From Sepiola atlantica (Eukaryota > Mollusca > Cephalopoda > Sepiida > Sepiolidae), in NCBI GenBank assembly GCA_963556195.1, contig OY744521.1, forward strand, positions 135,782,399 through 135,846,398: a stretch of 64,000 nucleotides of DNA, given 5' to 3'. Positions within the stretch are counted from its first letter, which is position 1. Every line of letters begins with the position of its first letter. The notes beneath the pieces were generated by a model that saw only the letters and a program-made list of their open reading frames with translations, did not search any database and was not told the DNA's origin. Shown piece by piece: positions 49,008-58,440 of the stretch. The translations under genes and the position numbers were made by a program.

Positions 49008-49009
<2 letters not shown>
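48621..49009. mobile_element. MITE with TIRs and TA target duplication
   Basis: The left end CAGGGTGGGCCAAAA plus AAGGGTCCTAT is complementary to the right end ATAGGACCCTT plus TTTTTGCCCACCCTG, giving TIRs of about 27 bp flanked by TA on both sides. No transposase inside (389 bp). The TIR and TA target suggest mobilisation by a Tc1/mariner (IS630) group transposase. A small direct repeat (GAATAACTT, twice) lies just inside the left TIR. Confidence 0.92.

Positions 49010-49016
<7 letters not shown>

Positions 49017-49051
<35 letters not shown>
49017..49051. repeat. (TG)n microsatellite
   Basis: TG dinucleotides at the right edge of the MITE. Confidence 0.95.
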
Positions 49052-49054
<3 letters not shown>

Positions 49055-49319
49055 AAAAAGGCTAAGGGAAATGCAAAGTCCCGGTTAGAATGTAAGCTGG
49101 AAGGAACAAAAATAATAAATCGAAATGGGACGTACTATATTTTTTTTCTCAAAATCTTACATGGCAGCAAGTGTGGTGTTAGCTGTTTGTGTGTTGTCCA
49201 GATGATTATTAAAAATCATTTATTTAATATTTCGGGAAAAAAGAAACTTCCCTTTGTCAAAAATAATAAACACACAGGAAAACTCTTTCCGTGTAGAGAA
49301 TCTACCAAAATTGATGGTA

Positions 49320-49958
49320 GAAAGAGGCAAAATGGCTTCATAAAAACCATGTGTTAGATGCAGATATTTTTTATTAAAATCAAAATAAAAAATCAAAGCA
49401 TTTTTTTTCTTCATCTTGAATTTTTTATCTAATATTTCGCTTGATATAACAAGTCTCGACAGAGTTTGGACAAATAAAAGGTATTAACCTTATTTTTTTC
49501 GTAATAATCCTTCCTGGTCTTCTAGAAGTCACGTCCGATGTTGTGTGGACTAACGGTGAAAAGGTCTCTTTTAAATCGAACTTAAATCGCGCATGGTCGC
49601 TATTAGGTATAAATTTGGGAAAGTTAATTTTTTTAAGCATATTCATAATTTGAAACATGAAGAAAGAGGCAAAATGGCTTCATAAAAACCATGTGTTAGA
49701 TGCAGATATTTTTTATTAAAATCAAAATAAAAATCAAAACATTATTTTTCCTTTTCTTTTTGCTTCATCTTGACGTTTTTTATCTAATATTTCGCTTGAT
49801 ATGACAAGCGTCAGCAGAGGTTTGGACAAATAAAAGGTATTAACCTTATTTCTTTTCGTAATAATCCTTCTTGATCTTCTAGAAGTCACGTCCGATGTTG
49901 TGTGGACTAACGATGCAAAGGTCTCTTTTAAATTGAACTTAAATCGCGCATGATCGCT
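49320..49958. repeat. Two direct copies of a 285-bp repeat
   Basis: Copies 49320-49601 and 49662-49958 both start GAAAGAGGCAAAATGGCTTC and end with an AAATCGCGCATGRTCGCT block; identity is high, with small indels. They are separated by 60 bp. The second copy abuts a TA tract. LTR-like ends (TG..CA) are not present. Confidence 0.93.
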
Positions 49959-49960
<2 letters not shown>

Positions 49961-50051
<91 letters not shown>

Positions 50052-50147
50052 TTTGTTTATCTGAGTGATGACGAAACGGACCATAAAAAGTTTATCTTTT
50101 TAATAATGAATAAAGACATGGTTACTGGAATCTAATTTTCTATAGTT

Positions 50148-50196
<49 letters not shown>
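49961..50196. repeat. Two long (TA)n microsatellites
   Basis: TA tracts at 49961-50050 (one of the longest here) and 50151-50196, separated by 100 bp of unique sequence. Confidence 0.96.
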
Positions 50197-50200
<4 letters not shown>

Positions 50201-50580
50201 GTTTGAATTATTTTACCCTGTAAAATGATGATGACGGAAAAACCCGTTTTTAATCAAGGCAAACATTGTTTCGGCTAAAACCAAGGATATCGTTTTCAAG
50301 AATTTTAAAGTTTTTCACAATATTTACAGATGTACGTTTTCAAGTACGTTTTTAAATACATAAAAATACGTTTAAAAATACGTTTAAAACACATTCAAAG
50401 ACTCCTCGGTTTGGCCATCGTCAGTGCCAAGTGCAAAAAGTACAATACTTGGAACTGACGATAGCCAAACGAAACAATTGTTTTCCTTGATGAAAAACGT
50501 TTTTCTTCATGTGAACATCTATTCAGCATCATTTTTCAGAGTAAAATAATTAAAACATTGTAAAATAACTCTAGTCACGC
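50197..50580. mobile_element. Foldback element with hammerhead-like arms
   Basis: AATTATTTTACCCTG, AAAATGATGATG and a TTTTTAATCAAGGCAAACA-TTGTTTCG block at 50205-50265 are mirrored by the complement of 50470-50555. An inner inverted repeat (about 50406-50432 and 50447-50474) carries CTGACGAT-GCCAAAC on each arm. On the plus strand CTGACGA (about 50456) is followed by GAAAC and the palindrome CAATTG, the order of a hammerhead with a very weak stem II. This layout resembles inverted terminal repeats of Penelope-like elements. Confidence 0.55.
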
Positions 50581-50652
50581 ACTATTGAGCTATAGTTAAC
50601 TTTATGTTATGAAATAATCTTACATTTGAAGAACTTTGAATGTTAAATTAGA

Positions 50653-50669
50653 ACACACACACACACATA

Positions 50670-50735
<66 letters not shown>
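50653..50735. repeat. (CA)n(TA)n microsatellite
   Basis: CA dinucleotides then TA tract. Confidence 0.95.
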
Positions 50736-50741
<6 letters not shown>

Positions 50742-51210
50742 CATATATTCAACATTAATAATATAATTCAAATAAAAAACAATTTATATAGGTCATCCAT
50801 AAGAAACTGCATCCACGTTTATTTCCCAAATGCTGTTTTTTTTTTACATATCTACTTTAATGATACACGCTTAAATATTTTTTTAATTGTGGGATTGAGT
50901 TATGTTTTAAAAAGATTCATTTTAATTTTTTAATAAGCGGTAAATGTAAATAAACTGAACACTTAGCTAAGTATTTCGCACGCCCTCTCTCATTGTGCGT
51001 TTATTCTCTAATAGTTTTTAATGTCTTTAGAGAAACGTTTGAGTATCGATTTGCTGCTAATTTACATATTGTGTTCGTACACACCGTAAAACACGTATGT
51101 AAATTAGGTAATAAAACAATAGAACTTTGGCTAAGAGCGAAACGAAGTATCTGTTCTGGTATTACACACCTTCTTAGCTGTCTTCGCTCAATAGAGAAAG
51201 CTTTCTAGAG
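50736..51210. other. Unassigned AT-rich DNA
   Basis: The ORF 50993-51208 has no recognisable homology. Confidence 0.4.
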
Positions 51211-51214
51211 TCAG

Positions 51215-51330
51215 GCAATTTTGATTTTTGTCCGAATCCAAACTGTCTTTTTGGGGGGTTTCTGGTTTGTCCCCACATTGAAAACCGACCCTGTGTCCAA
51301 CTTTGCCCTTATGGAGAGGTAAGTAAATAG
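51215..51330 (+). repeat. Dispersed repeat, family P
   Basis: CTTTTTGGGG, CCCCACATTGAAAACCGACC and TGTGTCCAACTTTGCCCTT match the copy at 20720-20920. Confidence 0.7.
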
Positions 51331-51748
51331 GGACCCATAATGATAAAATAGAAATAAGGAGATTTATTATTTATAGTTATGCGCCAGCTTTAAAACCGTG
51401 TCTCACTGTGTTATTATTAAAAGCCGGACTACTGATCCCAGGACAAGTTCATATTGCTGGGACTTAATTGGATGCTTTCATAATTGCAATGTAGTTACAA
51501 GCTCTATAAAACATGTAAGCGAGCTACCTTTTCAGATTGCAATTATGAATAACTAATCGGCGTTTACGGATGCTTAAGCGTATATATCTTTCATAACCTT
51601 AAGACAATCGTCCCGCGAAGATGTTAAAGTTTGCTCCTGCCGTGCGTTCAGTCCAGATAACTAAGTGTTTAGAATACTAAAATCTTAATGAGTGAACAAT
51701 TTGTGGAAGGAAGTAAAAAAACTATTAAATGTAAATATGACAGCCATA

Positions 51749-52275
51749 TACAGAGTGTTGCAGCAACCCCCGACACTTAAAAAAAATAAACGAAATACCA
51801 GAATGTGTTGAGGAGTGTGGTGAATCTCTGGATAAACGAGATCGCAACCGGACGCTCGTACGTTTTCCGCTCCTATACACAAGACCAAGACGACTGAGGC
51901 GTGGCTGCTCAACAATGTTCATCACCACTGGTCTCCGGACTTGTGGCCGCCGTCCTCACCCGACCGTAACCCCCTTGACTATTTTTTCTGGTGTGTGATC
52001 GAGGCCAAGACAAACAAGCACGCCCACAACACGGTCGACTCCCTAAAGGCTGCCATCGTGGAGGGGTTCGCCACTAAAGACAAGGACATGATCGCCAAAG
52101 TGTGTAACTCATTTCACGCCCGCCTTGAGATAATCGTCTCTGTCGCCGACGGCTACATTGTAAAATAATGTATTATATAACTCTGACTGTTGCTAAATAA
52201 ACTGTCGGGTCTCTGTATGTACAACTTTTGTTTATATTGCCTATTTCGTGTCGGATTTTGCTGCAACGCCCTCTA
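51749..52275 (+). mobile_element. mariner deletion derivative with TIRs
   Basis: The left end TACAGAGTGTTGCAG then CAACCCCCGACAC, and the right end (reverse complement TAGAGGGCGTTGCAG then CAAAATCCGACAC), are matching TIRs flanked by TA. The interior keeps only the 3' part of a transposase gene: AWLLNNVHHHWSPDLW, PPSSPDRNPLDYFFW, KTNKHAHNTVDSLKAAIV, ARLEIIVSVADGYIVK (open frame from about 51890, stop at 52166-52168). SPDRNPLD contains the third catalytic Asp of DD34D; the first two and the DNA-binding domain are deleted. So it is non-autonomous. The transposase remnant differs from the one at 34 kb, so they are separate lineages. Confidence 0.93.
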
Positions 52276-52490
52276 TAGTGTTCACGACCACTGCCATCGG
52301 TTTCACTTTGATTTCATACAGAAATTCATAAAAGGTAAGAAATCTTTCTTGAACCATTACCTGAAAGCAATCAAAAACATTCTGTTCTGGTGAAAACAGC
52401 GTGAAAATAGAACTTAAACACGCGATACTACGGATTAAGAAAGGATGAATGTTACAGATTTAAGACGTTCTCGTCTTTTGAAACTTTTTC
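52276..52490. other. Short unassigned stretch
   Basis: Nothing recognised. Confidence 0.4.
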
Positions 52491-52496
52491 AACTTA

Positions 52497-52560
52497 ACTC
52501 TTGATAAAGCCATCGTTACAGTAAGGCGAAACGGTGAGATGCATTATTGAGTGTTATATC
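52497..52560 (+). ncRNA. Degenerate hammerhead-like / Penelope-type motif
   Basis: CTTGATAAAGCC, a 13-base loop, GGCGAAACGGTGAG: GCC/GGC would be stem II and GAAAC the second core strand. The CUGAUGA strand is altered, so probably a relic. It follows TTTCAACTTAACTCTTGAT. Confidence 0.35.
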
Positions 52561-52914
52561 GTCCTATTTTCATTTTATCCCATAACATCATACTGTCCAA
52601 TCCTTTATTTGTCATATAAAATATGGTAAACATTTATGAATCTGAGTATAAGATTCACTTAATAATATTTTGCTACATTTGTTCTTCGTGACGATGGACA
52701 TGCGTATTTTTTAGAATGACAACATATGTCATAAATAGAGAAATAGATGAAAATAGAAAAATAACATTATTTTCAAAGTTAGGAGTCAATAGCGTCTCTT
52801 GACTACTATATTTTTTTTTTCATAACTTACTACCTCACTGTTGAAATAAATACTGAAAATCGATACATAAAATATTATATCTCCTTATAGCATGGTATGT
52901 GGATACATAAAATA

Positions 52915-52964
<50 letters not shown>

Positions 52965-53125
52965 GCGTGTGCGTGTGTGTCATAGACCATTGTCTAAAGG
53001 AAATTATGCTTTCCACTTACCGAAATTCAATATTCTTCCGTAAAAATATTGTCCTTTAGGTTACCAGTATCATAAATTTGTAAACAAATTAAGAATCATA
53101 TAATTTCTTCCACTCAACAGAAGGG
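52561..53125. other. Unassigned DNA with (TA)n(TG)n
   Basis: A TA then TG microsatellite lies at 52917-52980 (with GCGTGT variants). No gene recognised. Confidence 0.5.
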
Positions 53126-53129
53126 TTTT

Positions 53130-53480
53130 TAGCTCAAGTGATAAGAGATCACTGGTCACGGTCGATGTAAATACACTTGACCAACCCGACAAACAGCTAA
53201 ATCCCATCCATTCACTGTGGAGGTTCCCAGATGCCGGTGAGCCTTTTACTTCAATAACTTTTTTACTCAAGTTGCCGGCCTTTGGAACTTCCTTCCTGCT
53301 CCCTGTTTCCCCGACTGTACCGACATGCAGAAATTAAAAACTAATGTGAACAAGCACCTCGCTGCACATCTCTGAATTTAGGATGGCCTTCAAAACTGTC
53401 ACCCTAATTCTCAGTAGTCCCTTACGTTTACAATGGCAAGTTGCTTTGTTTGAGGTGAACTAAGTTTAAAAAATACGTGA
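53130..53480 (+). pseudogene. CR1/Jockey-like LINE relic, family L, copy 2
   Basis: The plus frame ending at 53375 reads HPFTVEVPRCR-stop-AFYFNNFF, then VAGLWNFLPAPCFPDCTDMQ and KLKTNVNKHLAAHL-stop. This is the extreme C-terminus of a CR1-like ORF2 (F-x-x-S-F-F-P-R-x-x-x-L-W-N-S-L-P ... F-K-x-x-V-x-x-H-L). One in-frame stop is present (CGA to TGA type). The 3' UTR with TTTACAATGGCAAGTTGC continues to about 53470 and matches 57610-57650. The minus-strand ORF 53070-53270 is a shadow. Confidence 0.85.
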
Positions 53481-53580
53481 CCTGGAGTATGAGTTTCGAA
53501 CTTCGGGGTTGATGCGCTAGCTATGTTTAGTCACACTAATAAGTTTTGAAACTACGAAACAGTTGTATGTGGCTAACTAC

Positions 53581-53790
53581 GTAAATTAAAACGGAACGTA
53601 GTGATAAAACGAAGTAATCTATATAAAACACAGTAATATATATAACACGGAGAAGCGCATGTATGAGTCGATATTTCGCCTAAGGTAGCCTACAGCGAAA
53701 TATCGATCCCTCCACGCATTTTCCGTGTTAATTTTACTGCGTTACATATAAATATCTTCGTTTTAGTCTTTTCTGCCATTTTAATTTTAC
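53581..53790. mobile_element. Foldback (MITE-like) element, 210 bp
   Basis: Imperfect inverted repeat over its whole length. The inner stem TCGATATTTCGC/GCGAAATATCGA is perfect (about 53663-53710). It continues outward with AACACGG...CCGTGTT, AAAACGAAG...CTTCGTTTT and GTAAATTAAAACGG...CCATTTTAATTTTAC. No ORF and no hammerhead core. Transposon group unknown. Confidence 0.85.
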
Positions 53791-53848
53791 TTATACATTT
53801 TGTCGGATGTTTATCCTCTAAAAAGTATCCTTCTCTCACACACAAACA

Positions 53849-54247
53849 CAGACTTTATACACCATCCACTATGACTATGCAATCCGTACAGCTACATATC
53901 TAGAAAACGGAGCTGTTATACCTGATATCGTAATATGGGACAAAAGGGAGAAAGTAACAACCCTAGTTGAAGTCAGTGACCCTAATAATGCAGGATTAAA
54001 CAGAGCAGAAAGGGAAAAGATTACGAAATACCAAGGTCTTATGTACGACATGAAAAGAAATTGGAATCTTAGGAAAATTTACATCATACCAGTAATTATA
54101 GGAGCAACAGGACTAATGAAAAATAATTTCAAAAGCTATCTGGCGAGTATACCTGGTGAACCGAGTGCAAGAGAAATACAAACAATTGCACTTAAAGGGA
54201 CGGTTAGAATCTTAAAAAAGATCTTTAGGCTGAAGTGTCTGAAATAG
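53849..54247 (+). pseudogene. R2-type (RLE) non-LTR retrotransposon endonuclease domain, fragment
   Basis: The open frame reads YLENGAVIPDIVIWDKREK, TLVEVSDPN, EREKITKYQGL, then IYIIPVIIGATGLM, FKSYLASIPG, AREIQTIALKGTVRILKKIF and a stop at 54245-54247. PD...VEV fits the PD-(D/E)XK restriction-like endonuclease found at the C-terminus of R2/NeSL-like retrotransposons. The following KYQ-L and VPVVIGATG patterns are typical of that domain. About 133 codons are kept without stops, so it is either a young fragment or part of a larger element truncated at the 5' side. No reverse transcriptase motifs precede it. Confidence 0.82.
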
Positions 54248-54325
54248 CTGGTGAATGTCTGGCATCCGGTAGGTGACCCATCTCCATCAAAAACGGAAAG
54301 ATAAGAATGATACATTTAAAAAAAT

Positions 54326-54349
54326 AACACACACACATACATACATACA

Positions 54350-54396
<47 letters not shown>
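54326..54396. repeat. (CATA)n then (TA)n microsatellite
   Basis: CATA tetranucleotides followed by TA dinucleotides, at the tail side of the minus-strand SINE. Confidence 0.95.
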
Positions 54397-54397
<1 letters not shown>

Positions 54398-54575
54398 ATA
54401 TTTATAAATAAATATAAATTATTTATTACCTACAGACATCGATGTTTCATGCTAACGCAATCTTCAATGCAGGAAGTTAATTCTCAACGGTCGGCGGACC
54501 CGAACTCCGATCACAAATCGCCACTGCTTCGTAGTCAAGAGCGTTAACCCCTCGGCCATAGCGAATTAGCTGATA
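54396..54575 (-). mobile_element. tRNA-Leu/Ser-like SINE, family T, copy 2
   Basis: Minus-strand A box TGGCCGAGGGGTTAACG (54558-54542) and B box GAGTTCGGGTCC (54507-54496), about 34 bases apart, look like a Leu/Ser tRNA head. The 3' region (GAAGATTGCGTTAGCATG, AAACATCGATGTCTGTAGG, TAATAAATAATT tail) is shared with the SINE at 5813-5975. A second copy of just the tail lies at 54738-54782 in the same orientation. Confidence 0.8.
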
Positions 54576-54737
54576 ATTAAGGAGGAATTTAACTTTGTAA
54601 ATACCGAGTCGGCGTGTACTTTTACACGAGCAGTTGAAAGTGATCAACAAACTGTGTTTGGACCTTGCATGAAGCTATTGGAACTGCTTGTTATTAAACT
54701 CACTCAGAGTGCCCAGCCTTTAAGTAAAGGGGGCTTA

Positions 54738-54782
54738 TAATAATATTTATAAATAAATGTTAATTATTTATTACCTACAGAA

Positions 54783-54820
<38 letters not shown>

Positions 54821-54846
54821 TTATATATATATATATATATATATAT
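54738..54846 (-). repeat. Extra SINE-tail copy and (TA)n
   Basis: 54738-54782 repeats the SINE tail (CTGTAGGTAATAAATAATTA on minus) without its head, directly next to an interrupted TA tract (54783-54846). Could be a truncated insertion or a duplication flanking the SINE. Confidence 0.65.
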
Positions 54847-54863
54847 GTACGTGTGTGTATATG

Positions 54864-54931
54864 TGTAAAAAGAGTAATACAATACTCATATTAGCTAATG
54901 ATGAAAGATCTAAACACACACACACACACAC

Positions 54932-54978
<47 letters not shown>

Positions 54979-55100
54979 CTAAACTTTCCGTGACCGTTGG
55001 GTCACAACCACTACCACTATTTTTATGTGAGTTTGTGCATATGTACAAAAGGCAGTACATACAACATTCACATTAGCTAATGATGAAAGATCTAAATAGT
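54864..55100 (+). repeat. Direct repeat around (CA)n(TA)n
   Basis: CATATTAGCTAATGATGAAA then GATCTAAA (54886-54913) recurs at about 55069-55096, with an upstream GTAATACAATAC-like block also shared. Between them lie CA and TA tracts and the CCGTGACCGTTGGGTCAC motif of 6843. Confidence 0.75.
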
Positions 55101-56890
55101 CTTTGATAAAAGCGGCGTGTCTTCCATGATTTTCCTCTTCAAACATCAAACGTGTCCATGCTTATAAATTTCGAGTGATTTTGAAAAAGAAATGTGGTTG
55201 CAGCCCTGTTCAGCGATAACGAATGAAGCCCGCCGCCACCTGGGCGGAGGCTCTCTTATTGACAACACTCAGTTGTTACTTGCATTCAGAGTCAGTGAAT
55301 CTTCAGCCAATGGGAAACACACTGCAACAGGCATTTGATTCATTGCAAGTAACGCACACTTGAAGTGCATATATACATGTTAAGTTTGGGAGTTGCCTTA
55401 TATACGATTAGGGATTTATAAAAATAAGAGATAGAGAGGTTATGTCAATATAGTCATTATGCACACTTAAAGAAACACCCAAAATTGACTGTCAGTTTCA
55501 AACTTGTTCGATTATCAAACAATGCCTTACCCTTTTTTTAAGCGATATTTACATTAAATTTATCAGATACACGAGTTTCGGTGTTTGTTGGAAACTAACA
55601 TCTATCAGAAAGTGTTGATTTCGATGTCATCTATTTTGTTTTTGTAATTAGCATACTAAACTAAATGGTCTTGTGGCAGACTGGTCTGGTCCGAATGTCA
55701 GATGCTTTAGAGAAAGTTAAAAAGTGACCCCCGTGAGTTGAGGAACCATACAGCTGATTTTTGGATGACTAACAACACAGCAGAGAACAATCTGGACCAC
55801 GCTAAGCATTAGTGTACCCTTTTCCATAAAGTAAGGAACGAGCGCACGCAAGAATGAAATGCAGAAGACAGATGTGGGAGCACGTCATCAGTGTGATTCA
55901 TGAACCAGCCTACACCGTCGAGTTGCTAGACATTAAACTCATGATCTCTAGCTAGAATTCAACCTCAGAATATTTCTTAACCAACGCTTATATCCACTAG
56001 GCATGGGTAAACAAATTTTAAACATGTGAAGAAACGACAAAAATCACTCAAAGATGGCCGCCGAGGAAAACAGGTAAAATGGTGTGAGTATACCAATCAG
56101 AATATGGTTAATAGCGCGAAATATATAAATATATAATTTAAATGACATCATTACCTAAAGTAATGAATACTGTCAATTTTTAAAAAAATTCTTTAATTGA
56201 CTGTAGATTGTCGGTTTAATCTAATAGATACCTCTGCAGCACATGGGATCGGTTCAGTCGAGTTAAAATTCTCTCGGGTCTTGTGTGGTAATTCATACTT
56301 TAATATTGTTAAGAAAATGTATAAACTCGCAATTCTCCCTTGTTATGGGTGTAAACAGCAACTTTAAAAAAAATATGAGAACAGCTAGAGCAGCAAATGT
56401 TGCTTTAAAGTATTGATTCTAGATATGGCAAAATCTCAGATTTTCAGTTTCTTTCAGTCGACCGCAGCGACCAAAAATATTCACCTCCTAATTTCGCGAA
56501 TAATATAAAAACCCAGAACACACAGCGTTCTCCATCTTTACGGGTTTTCTTTCTGACTCAACACATGTGAGTAGGTCACAAATCTAGCCTAGGCCCCTGG
56601 GTCAATGGCCATCGACAGATACAACTATTAATATTCCTCAACTACGAAACACCGCGACTGCATATATACGTTGCCACTAGCAAACGCACGCGGCGTCAGT
56701 CGAAACAAACATGTATGCTCACTTGTTAGACACTGAACACTTCCTTTTTCACTTGAAATGTTCCTGTACACTCTGACTTCTCGTTCATTATTAAGTTTTA
56801 TTTTTGGTTGTGCTAACAAGTTTTCAATAGGAATTGATGTATTTTTGTATGAAAAGATTCTCTCATTCTTTGATATTGCCTTATCCTCCA
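55101..56890. other. Unassigned region
   Basis: No gene recognised. A 10-bp inverted repeat GTTACTTGCA/TGCAAGTAAC spans about 55274-55352. The ORF 56628-56891 (minus) is unrecognised. Confidence 0.35.
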
Positions 56891-57119
56891 CAAATTAATC
56901 GAATAAAATAAATCATTTAGAGTATTATCGTGTGTCAGTACTAAATAACCCCAAAAGGGTTGATATGGCGTATAACAGACAAATCGAACCAACTTAATTC
57001 ACTGTGGAATTTCCTCAGTCCCTAACTAAAATCCACCATAAATACCATTGTTAAAAGTGTCTTAAGAATTTTTACTCTATCCTCTGTAAATTAATGATAC
57101 TTGCTTCTTTCTATTATAG

Positions 57120-57250
57120 TCCCGTCTAGGGAGGGTGGTCTAATAGCAACAAAACAGAAACTACACTACCCCTCCTAAAAAAGAAGAAGTAATCCCTGAG
57201 GGTGGTAGCATGACAACAGAACAGATACTACACTATCAACTCTTAACTTA
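57120..57250 (-). repeat. Short array of the U2-like tandem unit
   Basis: Two units: GGAGGGTGGTCTAATAGC, AACAGAAACTACACTACCCC, then GAGGGTGGTAGCATGACAAC, AGAACAGATACTACACTA. The last block is the U2-like segment on the minus strand. Confidence 0.65.
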
Positions 57251-57364
57251 GCATTAAAGATAGTACATTAGTCTGAAATAGTATAGTAAACTGAATTGAG
57301 CATTAAAACAGTAATATTCTTGTTTAAGTTTCAGACAGACATGTACCAAATCTCCATTAGTAAT

Positions 57365-57655
57365 ATAGTGTCACATCTGGGTTGATGCACACTCCACTAG
57401 TCTCTCTCAGACAGGTTAAAAAAAGAGTCGCTAATCTAATAGGTCCCTCACTATCCACTAAGCTCCATCCCCTGTCTCATCGCTACAATGTTGCATTCCT
57501 GTGGTTGTTTAACAAGTACTTCAATATAAAAAAACATATCACTGCACAACTCCTCACTTAAGATTCCTCTTTTAATTTCTGGCCCCTAATCCACAGCAAC
57601 CCTTTACGTCTCAGTGGAAATTTGCCTTGTTAGGGTGAACTCAAAGTAAAAAAAT
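57365..57655 (+). pseudogene. CR1/Jockey-like LINE relic, family L, copy 3
   Basis: The plus frame from about 57412 reads VKKRVANLIGPSLSTKLHPL then SHRYNVAFLWLFNKYF, homologous to the 23.7-kb copy. It then jumps to KKHITAQLLT-stop, equivalent to the last residues of the 53.4-kb copy. So roughly the last third of the C-terminal region has been deleted in frame. The 3' UTR (CCTTTACGTCTCAGTGG, TTGCCTTGTTAGGGTGAAC) follows. The preceding TCACATCTGGG block is also in the 23.7-kb copy. Confidence 0.82.
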
Positions 57656-57880
57656 AGATAATTTAAATCGTTTAGAGTAGGTATTATGTGTCAGAATTAA
57701 ATAACTAACAAAAGGGTTGATATGCCATAAAACAGACGAACCAAACCAAACCAAACGATTCGCCGTGGAATGTCTAAAATCAACCATAAATACCATTGTT
57801 AACTATGTCGTTGGAATTCTAACTCTTTATTCCTCTGTAAATTAGTGATAATTACTTCTTTCTATTATAGTCTAGTCCAT

Positions 57881-58250
57881 TATGGTTTACTAAAAGGTTT
57901 TATAGGACTGTTCTCCTTTCAGATAACCGCGACAAACTGAACATCATTGTTTTTGTTTTTTTCGCTTTCCTGGATTCTTTGGAATCCAATTACATTACAC
58001 TGGTTTGAATTGTATTCTTCTCTCTTAAAAGCGATCTAATTGCTGCCCCATAAACCCCTTTTATTTTCTTTCTTCTCATAGCAAACACTGTTAATGTATA
58101 AACAAGGTCAATATACCAGACAGATACACGTTTGATAATCGGTAAACAATCTGGTCCGAGTAGTGGTCGACAGAAAACGCTTTTATAATAAACAAAGGGA
58201 ATAAAATAAATACGAACATTTTGGTTGAAGTTTAAACATTCTTTGAAGCG
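57881..58250. other. Unassigned DNA
   Basis: Nothing recognised. Confidence 0.4.
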
Positions 58251-58329
58251 TTCAAAATATGGTCCGTTTTCAAAGCTAGGTTTAATTCACAACATCGTGT
58301 GATCGAGTGACACATCCTACACGCGTTTA

Positions 58330-58440
58330 TGAAAATCAGGCTTTTACAGTTACGGATTGCCTAACTAACCTACAATTTACCTCCATCTCTCCGAACACTA
58401 GCTCAGTCTAATAAAAATCATTACAAGCATTTATTTAGAT
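58330..58440 (+). repeat. Dispersed repeat, family Q, copy 2
   Basis: GTTACGGATTGCCTAACTAACC, CTCCATCTCTCC and CAGTCTAATAA match 35320-35400. Confidence 0.55.

Larger units (their letters stand above)
56895..57880 (+). repeat. 220-bp direct repeats enclosing array and LINE relic
   Basis: 56895-57125 and 57660-57880 align well: TGTGTCAG-A-TAAATAA, AAAAGGGTTGATATG, ATAAATACCATTGTTAA, CCTCTGTAAATTA-TGATA and CTTCTTTCTATTATAGTC occur in both. They flank a U2-like array (57126-57250), the 57270-57370 repeat and the LINE relic. This may be a duplication, or ends of a composite element. Confidence 0.8.

Noticed and set aside
49019..49357. 112-codon ORF starting with Cys-Val repeats
   Set aside because: Starts in a TG microsatellite and continues into a dispersed direct repeat.
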